A stretch of DNA of 29,706 nucleotides, taken from positions 1 through 29,706 of the forward strand of contig BAAFSQ010000112.1 of assembly GCA_054661495.1 (NCBI GenBank), given 5' to 3'. The notes beneath the pieces were generated by a model. That model did no database searches, was not told where the DNA came from, and was given only the letters and a program-made list of their open reading frames with translations. Source of the DNA: Zygophlyctis sp. KS116. Lineage: Eukaryota > Chytridiomycota. This document shows, one piece after another, positions 1 to 8,160 of this stretch. How positions within the stretch are numbered: the stretch's first letter is position 1; every line of letters starts with the position of its first letter. The position numbers and the translations under genes were made by a program.

Positions 1-791
1 TGCAGTCAGAGATAAATGCCGAGCCTTTGGCAAGCTTGTTTGGATCACAAAAGTAAGTTATATATTGCATACAATCATAGGTTGGATTGTAGTTATTATC
101 TGCTGTGCAAAAAATCCCATGGTTTCCGCCTAAGTTTATCGAGCCTAAGATTTTCGAGCCTATAAAGGCACCTGTTTGTTTTCTTCTGACAATTTTTGTA
201 AGGCATTCTGCAGGGGTTCCAGCCGGGGGAAGACCTGCTGGAAGAGAGGCCCAATTCCCATCACTATATACAGTAACATTCGTGTTTTGGTAATATCTAT
301 AAAGTGTTAATTAGTACAAAATACACTTCCAATCCACATCTTACAAACAGGCTACCTGACAATATCGGATTGGAGCTCAAATTCTTTGAATTAATCAAAA
401 TAGAATTACAGTGATTTGAGTGAGGGCATACCTCCAAGCAATTTAGGAATTGTTCCTGATAATGCATTGCTATTCAAATAACTATCATTAGCTGTTTGTT
501 TCCCTACAGTGTTTGTAAGCTTGTAAGATTTCCAATCGATGGCGGAATGGAGTTTTTCAGACTTTTAGATTCCCAATTTATGCCAATAATTGACGAACCA
601 GAACAAGTTACTCCTGTCATGGAACAACAAGCAGTACTACTAGTAGGAGAAACATCAGTAGTTTTCCCCATCAATTTCCAAATTCGGACAACCCAACAGC
701 ATTGATGGGATGTTGAAGTGCAAGTAGGAGCAGTAGTGGCCTGAGACTCTACTCCTGCGATCAATACAGAGAGAGTAAATACTAGCCTTTT
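1..791 (-). pseudogene. LRR gene A, 5'-truncated and frameshifted secreted LRR paralog
   Basis: Paralog of genes B and C. On the minus strand it reads a partial signal peptide (LVFTLSVLIAGVES), a Cys-rich N-terminal cap with CCWVVRIWKLMGK and CCSMTGVTC, a first LRR, one 72-nt LRR exon (481..410), a short LRR exon (383..325) and the start of a Cys-rich C-terminal domain that runs off the window edge. Introns read as 482-507, 384-409 and 297-324. Two lesions are visible. The frame closes at a TAA at 792-794 with no ATG before it, exactly where the duplicated block 795-1388 begins, so the first residues of the signal peptide are missing. The exon 383..325 is 59 nt, while its equivalents are 60 nt (B) and 63 nt (C), so the frame breaks. 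The cap is closest to gene B. The C-terminal part keeps an open frame, so decay is recent or the model misses an unusual splice. Confidence 0.75.
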
Positions 792-794
792 TTA

Positions 795-846
795 ACAAAT
801 CAACCTTTTTTAAGAGTTTAGATTCATGAAATTCAAGTTTTCTCAT
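795..846 (-). pseudogene. IMP3 5' fragment (17 codons)
   Basis: Start codon plus 16 codons of IMP3 (beginning [17 protein letters not shown]), identical to the intact gene at 6173. It is cut at 795, where the sequence passes into the signal-peptide region of LRR gene A. The reading frame stays open for 60 codons into gene A DNA, but in a frame different from gene A's protein. It is most likely debris of the duplication; whether this orphan IMP3 start is still transcribed is unknown. Confidence 0.85.
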
Positions 847-1388
847 TGAGAATTTGAAACTAAACCTGGACCTCAACTTTTGACTCTTTTCTTTTAGGAA
901 TTTTGTAGGGTTATTCGCAGGTTGATAATATATTTTGCAATATATTACTCACTTGAACAATCTCTTCGTGTTTATCAAAATCCATTGACTTCTTTCACGA
1001 CTAAATCTAGATTCATGTGTTCCAGATATATGCAGCACCTCTAACGACAGATAATGGGACATTCACATTTGTACCATCGGACATGACATAATATTCATTC
1101 GTGAGAATCTGATTGGTTGCATCGTTGCATTTCTGTGAAGTTGGATTTCCACCTGTAATAAACTTTGCACAAGAGTTGATGTAACTCTTCCAATTGGAGT
1201 TGAGATTGTTCCGAACACTAAGGACTTTTGAATGACAGTCACTCCAGCTAGAGAATACTGGAGTAGTGGTTAGACAATATGCGCCAATAAGATTAATGCA
1301 ATCTTGATATGGGCGTAAAGTTGTCGTATTTGTGTTGCAAGTAAATAAAAACCCACTCTTTGTATACGATAACACTGGGGCACGTTTT
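795..1388. repeat. Duplicated block, copy 1 (IMP3 5' end + intergenic + LRR 3' end)
   Basis: Matches 6122-6714. Positions 795-1007 are identical to 6122-6334 by eye. The coding part that follows (C-terminal domain of gene B) carries about nine substitutions in its first roughly 200 nt and then none to about 1388, where B and C diverge. The block contains the first 17 codons of IMP3, its 5' flank and the 3' end of an LRR gene. The intact IMP3 lies at the other copy, so this one is the derived copy or the conversion recipient. Confidence 0.95.
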
Positions 1389-2207
1389 TTGAGTGATTGA
1401 GAAACTACTGCAGTGGCAAGACATGCGATTGGTGTGTTTGAAGAAGGAAAATATCCAACCGGACTAACTTCATTTGCACATCCACAAATTTTCACACCCG
1501 TATTTGTATTACTTTCCCCATAGTTTCCAAGGGCACTATTTATCTTAATCATATTGTATTACACTGATGTTCTACAGCTTGGGGTAAAAGCTCCACTTAA
1601 GGATGGATTGTTGTTAAGATAACTTTCATTTTAAATTTAGAAAATAATTACATGTCACGCAAATTTACCAAGTTTCCAATCGAATCAGGAATTAATCCTG
1701 AAAGTTGATTCCTGTTAAGAAAACTAAAAATTAAGTACAAAAAATATTTACAGCTTCTTCAGCGTAGTCAAATCTCCAATTTCTCGTGGAATCGGCCCTG
1801 AGAGCCTATTATCTCGAAGATCACTTTAATTTAAGTTTATAAAATAAATACAGTTTAGTCAAACTCTTCAAATTTCCAATCGTAGAAGGAATTTGATTAG
1901 AGAGGTCTTTCCCACTCCACTTAATGGCGGTAACTTTATTTGTAGAATCACAAGTCACACCAGTCATTGAGCAACAAGCAGTACTACTAGTAGGAGAAAT
2001 ATTAGTATATTTCCCCATCAATCGCCATGATCGGACAACCCAACAGCATTGAGGAGAAGTTGGAGTGCAAGTAGTGGAAGAAGATTCGGAAGATTTCTTT
2101 GAGTCTTTTTTAGCTGAACTGGAAGAAGATTTCTTAGACTCTACTCCTGCAATTAATGCAGAGAGAGCCAATGCTAGGATAATATTCTTGAGAGCTATAG
2201 AAAGCAT
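1013..2207 (-). CDS. LRR gene B, secreted leucine-rich repeat protein (5 exons, 360 aa)
   Basis: Exons on the minus strand are 2207..1852, 1823..1752, 1723..1652, 1622..1563 and 1535..1013. They sum to 361 codons, all introns are 27-29 nt in phase 2, and the stop is TGA. The protein has a signal peptide (hydrophobic stretch ending about residue 24), a Ser/Lys-rich linker, a Cys-rich cap (CCWVVRSWRLMGK, CCSMTGVTC), plant-type LRRs of the form NxLSGxIPxxIGNL, two of them each on one 72-nt exon, and a Cys-rich C-terminal domain starting near CGCANE. There is no membrane anchor or kinase, so it is probably secreted or wall-associated. The 3' part is nearly identical to gene C (block 795-1388). 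The start is the only ATG ahead of the signal peptide. The ligand is unknown. Confidence 0.88.
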
Positions 2208-2294
2208 TTGTTTATTGTTTATTGTTTAAGGGATTTGTTTACATTGATTGTACTTAATAGTACGCTTTCTTTAAGTGAGTGGCGTTCCTCAAGA

Positions 2295-2301
2295 TGTCCG
2301 A
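2295..2301 (+). promoter_or_regulatory. TGTCCGA motif between LRR gene B and the CBS gene
   Basis: Member of a 7-mer over-represented in this window. It lies 88 nt upstream of the gene B start and 157 nt upstream of the CBS gene start, in sense orientation for the latter. Function is inferred only from position and frequency. Short imperfect direct repeats (AAGATTTATC / AAGATTTAGTAATAAG) follow at about 2340-2380. Confidence 0.3.
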
Positions 2302-2457
2302 AACCCCGGTGTCTCAGTCATTGACCTAGGCTTTAGTAATAAGATTTATCAAGATTTAGTAATAAGATTTAGTAATAAGCGTGCATCGCCTAGTTGAACT
2401 GCCTAGTTGAGAGGCCTTGTCAGATCGCGACGAGACAAGAGAAATTAAGCTTTTGTT

Positions 2458-3555
2458 ATGGTTGCGTCATTGACTGAGCTTTTGGAGAAAACAACAGTTA
2501 AAGACCTTTTAAAGTCTTCTACTACAAAGGAATTAATAGTCATACAAGGCAATACATCAGCAAAAGATGCATGTACTATTCTTTCAAATAATAGAATAAA
2601 TTCTGCTGTAAATTTATAATTTTAAAAAGTTAGCCCGTTCAAGACGAAAAAACTGGAGATTTGTTGGGCGTTTTCGACTATTCAGACTTGGTCAAATTTA
2701 CTCTGGAAAGTTTTCATAAAATTCCAAAGGACGATGCACTGCAAGTCGATGTTTCAATGGTATTCTAATGTTTGTGTTTAGATTTAGGAGTTGACAGACA
2801 GGGTCAAGGGCTCAATTCCTTCTGAACCAGTTTGTTCAGTAATTAGAAATTCTAAAACTGCTGCAAATTGGGGTTTTATTCTTGCTACGAGTACTCTTAA
2901 AGACGCTATTAAACTTCTTGTGGAGAATAAATGGCATCGTCTCTTGGTTGTGGAAGAAATTGTGGATAATGGTCTAAAAACTCGAAAATTTACTGGAGTC
3001 GTGTCCGAAACTCTAATTATTTCCTATATAGCTAATAATTTTGTTGTTAAATCTCCAACAGATTGGAATATTGGAGAACATGCTGTTAAAGACTTGAATA
3101 TTATAAATAAGGAAGTTGTAGGGGTAAAACCTGATGAATCTGTTCTGGATGCTCTAAAACTCTTGTATACTAAAAAGGTTCATGCTCTTGCTATAATTGG
3201 AAATAATTTGAGTTCTGGATTACCAGAGGTATTTAATTTTTAAAAATATTTAATTTAAAAGTTGTTGGGATCACTGTCAATGAGTGATATAAAGGAAATT
3301 TTTGGAGTTCGTGCAGGATGGCGTAAACTCTTTGATCAAAGTTTTCAATTTTTCCAATTTTTAAGAATGGAACAAGGTTTAATCAAGGGTAGAGACTCTG
3401 TACCGTCATTCACTATAACTCCAGACACTAGTCTTTTAAATGTGGTTAAAAAAATGGCTGCTGTAAAGTCTCATCAAGTTTGGGTGGTTGAATCTAGTAG
3501 TCATGATTTAGTTGGAGTGATTTCTGTTGCTGATGTTATGCCTTTGTTGGTTTAA
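2458..3555 (+). CDS. Four-CBS-domain protein, AMPK-gamma/SNF4-like or Sds23-like (4 exons, 336 aa)
   Basis: Exons are 2458-2607, 2634-2759, 2788-3228 and 3262-3555; the introns of 26, 28 and 33 nt all join in phase 0 and give 336 aa. Four CBS modules are readable, at about residues 15-85, 105-175, 190-250 and 275-335, each ending in the usual hydrophobic strand plus helix (for example LLGVFDYSDLVKF and LVGVISVADVMPLL). Tandem CBS pairs form Bateman modules that bind adenine nucleotides. Four CBS domains at this length fit the gamma regulatory subunit of the SNF1/AMPK kinase or an Sds23-type phosphatase regulator. I cannot separate the two by eye, so no symbol is given. The start is the first ATG in frame, after the stop-rich intergenic stretch. 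Confidence 0.8.
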
Positions 3556-3683
3556 GAGAAATTTAAACGGAATTTGTTTTTGAGTTTTATTGTGTAAATG
3601 CACTCCTGCCAGTTTTAATGATCACCCTGTTGTCTTCTTAATCTATATTCTTTGACCACGTTTACAGTAAATTAAGAAAAGTA

Positions 3684-3751
3684 TGTCCGAATATTAAAAA
3701 ACAGTATTAAAAAGATTTAATCTCTCTTTAAACCGAATAAAATCTGTCCGA
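3684..3751 (+). promoter_or_regulatory. Two TGTCCGA motifs upstream of the iron permease
   Basis: TGTCCGA occurs at 3684-3690 and 3745-3751, both in sense orientation; the second begins 18 nt before the ATG at 3763. The stretch 3556-3762 contains no gene I can see. A link to iron control cannot be claimed, because the same 7-mer also precedes unrelated genes. Confidence 0.35.
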
Positions 3752-3762
3752 AAAATCTGAAA

Positions 3763-4804
3763 ATGACAAATTACTTTAATGTGGGCGCATTCTTTGTGCT
3801 ATTTAGGGAATCGGTAGAAGCTGCTGTAATACTATCGGTTCTTTTGGCGTTTGTGGACCGCTCAGTTAGTGACAATGAGACTCAAAAGTCTTTAAAAAAA
3901 CAAGTTTGGTGGGGTACATTGGCCGGAATTGTAATTTCTTTAATAATTGGTGTTTCTCTAACGGTGACATTTTATGTACTGGGAAAAGATGTTTTTGGAG
4001 ATGCCGAACCTCTTTGGGAGGGAATTCTTCAATCTTTGGCTGTGATTTTGTTAACTTGGTTGGCGTTTAGAATGCTTCAAGTTAATTCATTAATTGCAAA
4101 ATGGGAAGGGAAAATACAAAATCATTTAAATGAAAGAAATATGATGGAAAAAGGAATTCCTTATTTTTCAAATGCGTATTCACTTTTTATTTTAGCATTT
4201 ACTGTTGTAATTAGAGAAGGATTGGAAGCAGTTATTTTTATTGCGGGAGTATGCTTTTATTATTTTGAAAAATAGGTTGGGCAAGCGGATCCCGTTTCTC
4301 TAATTATACCTTCTATCGTTGGATTATTTACAGGGTTAACAGTTGGATATGTATTATACAAGGGATCTTCAAGAGTGAATCTTGGTCTATTCTTTAAAAT
4401 TTCCTTTTGGATTATTCTGTTTATTGCTGCAGGGCTAGCTGCTAGAGCTGCACATGAAATTGAAGAGTATGTGTTTGAAACTGCATCTTCTGGAGAGGAA
4501 TCTACAAGAGTTTTATGGGATGTTTCAGGATGTTGTTCTCAAAAAACAAATGGATTTTTTCAAATTATGAATGCTCTTGTTGGATGGAGAAGTATTGCTA
4601 CAGTAACTTTTTTTAAATTTTAGAATTTAGATTGCAACCGTTTCTGTATATTTCTCTTATTGGTTCGTGGTCGGACTAATTGCACTTTTCCTGAATCTCA
4701 AAAACTCAAAAAAATCCTTTATTCCAAACAATCCAGAATCGATTGATCAGCAACAAGAAAAAGAAATGGATGATGTACATACAATAGTCGAGACTGAAAT
4801 TTAA
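3763..4804 (+). CDS. FTR1: FTR1-family high-affinity iron permease (3 exons, 328 aa)
   Basis: Exons are 3763-4248, 4276-4602 and 4631-4804 (introns 27 and 28 nt). It is a plasma-membrane permease that in fungi takes ferric iron handed over by a multicopper ferroxidase. Both REXXE iron-binding motifs are present: RESVE at residues 15-19 in the first membrane helix and REGLE at 151-155 in the fourth. About seven hydrophobic segments fit the family. The last splice restores the conserved VGW...TAT...YWFVVG region, which confirms the intron choice. The C-terminus is an acidic, Gln-rich cytosolic tail. The first motif is the less common RESVE rather than REGLE. No ferroxidase (Fet3) gene is visible in the window. 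Confidence 0.93.
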
Positions 4805-4877
4805 AGTTAAAATCATATAATTTTAAAAGGAACATATAATTTTAAAAGGAATTTATTGAGCGTTTAGAGTTTTAAAA

Positions 4878-5494
4878 ATGGTTTCTGCTAAAAAAGTCTT
4901 GATATTGATTACCAATGGTACAGAGGAAATAGAAGCGAGTAATTAACTTTATTAAGAAAATTAGCCGTTCCTGTTGATGTTTTGAGAAGAGCAAAAGTTA
5001 GTGTGACTTTGGCAGGTTTAGAGTCTGCATTACCAGTTAAAGGTGCAAATCAAATGATTTTGACGCCCGATATTGCATTGGATGAAATAACTGATTTGGA
5101 GTCTTTTGATATGATTGTTCTACCTGGAGGGAATCTTGGCGCAAAGTAATTTCTAAAATCAAATAATTTTAGAGCCTTTGAGAGTTGCACTAAACTTCAT
5201 TCTATTCTTAAAAACTTTGAAGATCAAGGGAAATGGATCACTGCTATTTGTGCAGCTCCCATTGCTCTAAAGGCTGCAAAGATTGGATTTAAGAAACGAT
5301 TAACTTGTTATCCTTCAGTCAAGGAATTTATTGTCCGAGACTATGAATATTGTCATGAAGACGTTGTTATAGATGGGAAAATGATTACTTCTAGAGGACC
5401 TGGAACTTCTTTCAAGTTTGCAATGACTCTAGTTAAAGTCTTGGTCAATGATGACATGGTAAACACTCTCAAAACAGGAATGTTGCTTGATTAG
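4878..5494 (+). CDS. DJ-1/PfpI family protein (3 exons, 187 aa)
   Basis: Exons are 4878-4938, 4965-5145 and 5173-5494. The length of 187 aa matches eukaryotic DJ-1 (about 189). The N-terminus KKVLILITNGTEEIEA gives the conserved Glu19, and the nucleophile elbow AICAAP places the reactive Cys at residue 107, next to the family pattern VLPGG upstream. The family covers redox-sensing chaperones and glyoxalase- or deglycase-type enzymes, usually cytosolic. The eukaryotic length and ICAAP sequence favour the DJ-1 branch over bacterial PfpI proteases. It lies downstream of FTR1 on the same strand and converges on IMP3, with 45 nt between stop codons. Confidence 0.9.
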
Positions 5495-5539
5495 AATTTA
5501 GAATTTAGAGAAATCTAGGAAAATATATTTGTAAGAGAT

Positions 5540-6173
5540 TTAAATAGTCTTATAGTAAATCATAATCGTCCAACTAGTTTTAAGTCTAAAATCAAATACC
5601 TTGTCATTGTAATCAAGTATTTTAGTCTTGATTTTGGATGAATCCACCCAAGTTACAAAATCTTCTCTAGATCTAGTCACTAAAAACGCAGGATCAGTAA
5701 TTGTATCTGTTCCTACTCTAACATGGCCTTGTTCTATATAAATAGATGCTTGACGAATCGATTCTGCCATTTTAAGTCTAGTCATGACAACCGGCAATCG
5801 TCGACTATTGAATCAAGAAATTTCGGACTTACCGACAGAAACTAGAGACTGTGGCCTTTTCACAAGTAGATAATGATTTTTCTCCAGTTATTAAACCCAA
5901 TTGGTACAATTTAGTAATCAATGCATCAGAGATTTTAGATCGGAAGGGATCTTTTGGATGCAGATGAGATATTTTAGTGCTCAACTTTTTTATGATTCCA
6001 ACTAATCGGTTGTATCTAGGGTTATAAATGAGTTATTACTGATGATAGTCTGATCGATTGGTCAAATGATACTTTTTAATGACTAGAGCTTCTCTAGGAT
6101 TCTCATCCTTCCATGTCCCATACAAATCAACCTTTTTTAAGAGTTTAGATTCATGAAATTCAAGTTTTCTCAT
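5540..6173 (-). CDS. IMP3: IMP3, U3 snoRNP protein with S4 domain (3 exons, 193 aa)
   Basis: Exons are 6173..6040, 6015..5833 and 5804..5540; introns are 24 and 28 nt and the total is 194 codons with stop. Imp3 is part of the nucleolar small-subunit processome and holds U3 snoRNA on pre-rRNA. It shows the conserved N-terminus ([14 protein letters not shown]), the central SSFCRRRLP formed across the second intron, and an S4 RNA-binding domain with [18 protein letters not shown] and [12 protein letters not shown]. The C-terminus runs slightly longer than usual (ends YYKTI). The first 17 codons and the whole 5' flank recur at 795-1007. This copy is the complete gene. Its promoter must lie in the 165 nt before the LRR gene C stop. 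Confidence 0.95.
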
Positions 6174-6714
6174 TGAGAATTTGAAACTAAACCTGGACCT
6201 CAACTTTTGACTCTTTTCTTTTAGGAATTTTGTAGGGTTATTCGCAGGTTGATAATATATTTTGCAATATATTACTCACTTGAACAATCTCTTCGTGTTT
6301 ATCAAAATCCATTGACTTCTTTCACGACTAAATCTATTTTACGTGCTCCAGATGTATGCAGCACCTCTAACGACGGATAATGGAACATTCACATTTGTAC
6401 CATCGGACATGACATAATATTCATTCGTGAGAATCTGATTGGTTGCATCGTTGCATCTCTGTGAAGTTGGATTTCCTCCTGTAATAAACTTTGCACAAGA
6501 ATTGATGTAACTCTTCCAATTGGAGTTGAGATTGTCCCGAACACTACGGATTTTTGAATGACAGTCACTCCAGCTAGAGAATACTGGAGTAGTGGTTAGA
6601 CAATATGCGCCAATAAGATTAATGCAATCTTGATATGGGCGTAAAGTTGTCGTATTTGTGTTGCAAGTAAATAAAAACCCACTCTTTGTATACGATAACA
6701 CTGGGGCACGTTTT
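6122..6714. repeat. Duplicated block, copy 2 (source locus)
   Basis: Partner of 795-1388. It covers the first 17 IMP3 codons, the IMP3/LRR intergenic region and the last roughly 375 nt of LRR gene C. IMP3 continues intact beyond the left boundary at 6122, whereas at the other copy it is cut, so this is the ancestral arrangement. Confidence 0.95.
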
Positions 6715-7977
6715 CTAACTGTAGTAATGCCACTACTTATTTCTGATGCAAGACATTCAATTGGCGTGTCTGCAGCAGGGAAATAACCAACAGGACTTTC
6801 TTCATTCGCACATCCACAAAGGGTCACATTGGTGTTTCCTATGGTACTATTATATTAAATCCAAGATTATTACACTTTCATGCCACAATTTTTTGGAAAC
6901 AATGCTCCAGTAAGGTTTAGATTACCAAAGAGTCGACTATAATATTAGATTTAGTAAATAACTTACAGAGAAGTTAAAAGTTTCAAATTTCCAATTTCTG
7001 CGGGAATTCTGCCTGAAAGCTGATTTCTACCTAGATTGCTTTAATTTAAAATGAATAAGATATTTACAGCACAGTCAAGTTTGATAAATTTTCAAACGTT
7101 TGAGGAATATATCCAGATAGATTGTTTTGACGAAGTAAACTGTAATTTAAAATCAGCTAAATACTTACAGCTGAATCAGCTTTGGTAATCTTCCAATTTC
7201 TGAAGGAATCGGCCCTGAGAGGTTATTGAAGGAAAGATTTCTTGAAATAAGAATGATGAAACTATTTACAGAATGGTGAGATTTGCTAAATTTCCTATTG
7301 TAGTAGGAATTCGCCCTGACAATTGATTGGAGGCAAGATTTCTAAATTTTTAATTTTTGAAAGAGTTACAGTTTAGTCAATTCTTTTAAATTTCCTATCG
7401 CAGAAGTAATTTGTCCAGAAAATGCATTATCTTGAAGAAAACTTTTAAATCATTTCTTAGAAACTTACGCAGTTCTTAAATTGATCAAATTGCCAAATGA
7501 TGAAGGGATCGTGTCATTTAACTGATTGTTTCTAAGAACTCTACAAATTCAGATCAAAAGCATTACAGTCTGGTAAGGTTTTTCAAATTCCAAATAGATA
7601 AAGGAATTGGTCCAGATAATTCGTTAGAGTGAAGAGATCTATGTACATATTAATATTAATCGAAAGTACAGAACCGTCAAACCGATCAAATTTCCAATTG
7701 ATGGAGGAATTGGGCCGGTTAAGTTTTTACTGCTCCAAAAGATTTTTTTAATTCTGTTTTGAGAATCACAAGATATCCCATTCATTGGCAAAGTGCAGCA
7801 GCGATCATCAGTAGAGCTAATGCCATTTGGAGTAGTTTTCCCCATCAATTGCCATGATCGGACAACCCAACAGCAATCAGGAGATGATGAAGTGCAGTTA
7901 GCCTGAGACTCCACTCCAGTGATCAATGCAGATAGAGTGAATGATAGTAAAGAGAGCTTAAGATCGATAGAAAACAT
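6339..7977 (-). CDS. LRR gene C, secreted leucine-rich repeat protein (10 exons, 460 aa)
   Basis: Exons on the minus strand: 7977..7670, 7638..7567, 7540..7469, 7441..7370, 7341..7270, 7240..7169, 7139..7068, 7038..6967, 6936..6874 and 6846..6339. Seven consecutive exons are exactly 72 nt (24 residues = one LRR) and every intron (26-31 nt) is in phase 2, splitting the same Leu or Ala codon of the repeat. The total is 461 codons with stop. The layout is a signal peptide (to about residue 24), a Cys-rich cap (DCCWVVRSWQLMGK, CCTLPMNGISC), about nine plant-type LRRs (LSGPIPxxIGNL) and a Cys-rich C-terminal domain (CGCANE to SVVRGAAYIW). No transmembrane helix follows, so secretion is likely. The role is unknown; extracellular ligand or wall binding is the general expectation for such LRRs. 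Confidence 0.92.
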
Positions 7978-8042
7978 TTTTTGTAGAGGAGGGGGTGGAT
8001 GATGGTGGCGTTTGTTGAGTTTGGCGAATCTGGTTTTCTCAA

Positions 8043-8049
8043 TCGGACA
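8043..8049 (-). promoter_or_regulatory. TGTCCGA motif upstream of LRR gene C
   Basis: TCGGACA on the plus strand, so TGTCCGA in sense for gene C, 66 nt before its ATG. A near-match, TGTCCGC, lies at 8079-8085. The rest of 7978-8160 shows no gene. Confidence 0.3.
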
Positions 8050-8160
8050 TCCCTAGATAAAACGTGAGATTTAAGACATGTCCGCAATCCATCTTCTAAA
8101 ATAATGATGATTAATCACTGCATATAATTATAAAAGTTACAAGTTTTACTCTAATTTCTT

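Noticed and set aside
105-293. Plus-strand frame opposite the LRR gene A C-terminal domain
   Set aside because: The minus strand encodes the Cys-rich domain conserved with genes B and C; this is its shadow.
655-876. 73-codon minus-strand frame as an independent gene
   Set aside because: Its start is the duplicated IMP3 5' end and the rest is LRR gene A read in another frame; kept only as duplication debris.
2208-2457. Small direct repeats as a CRISPR array or origin
   Set aside because: Units are short, imperfect and few, without spacers; eukaryotic context.
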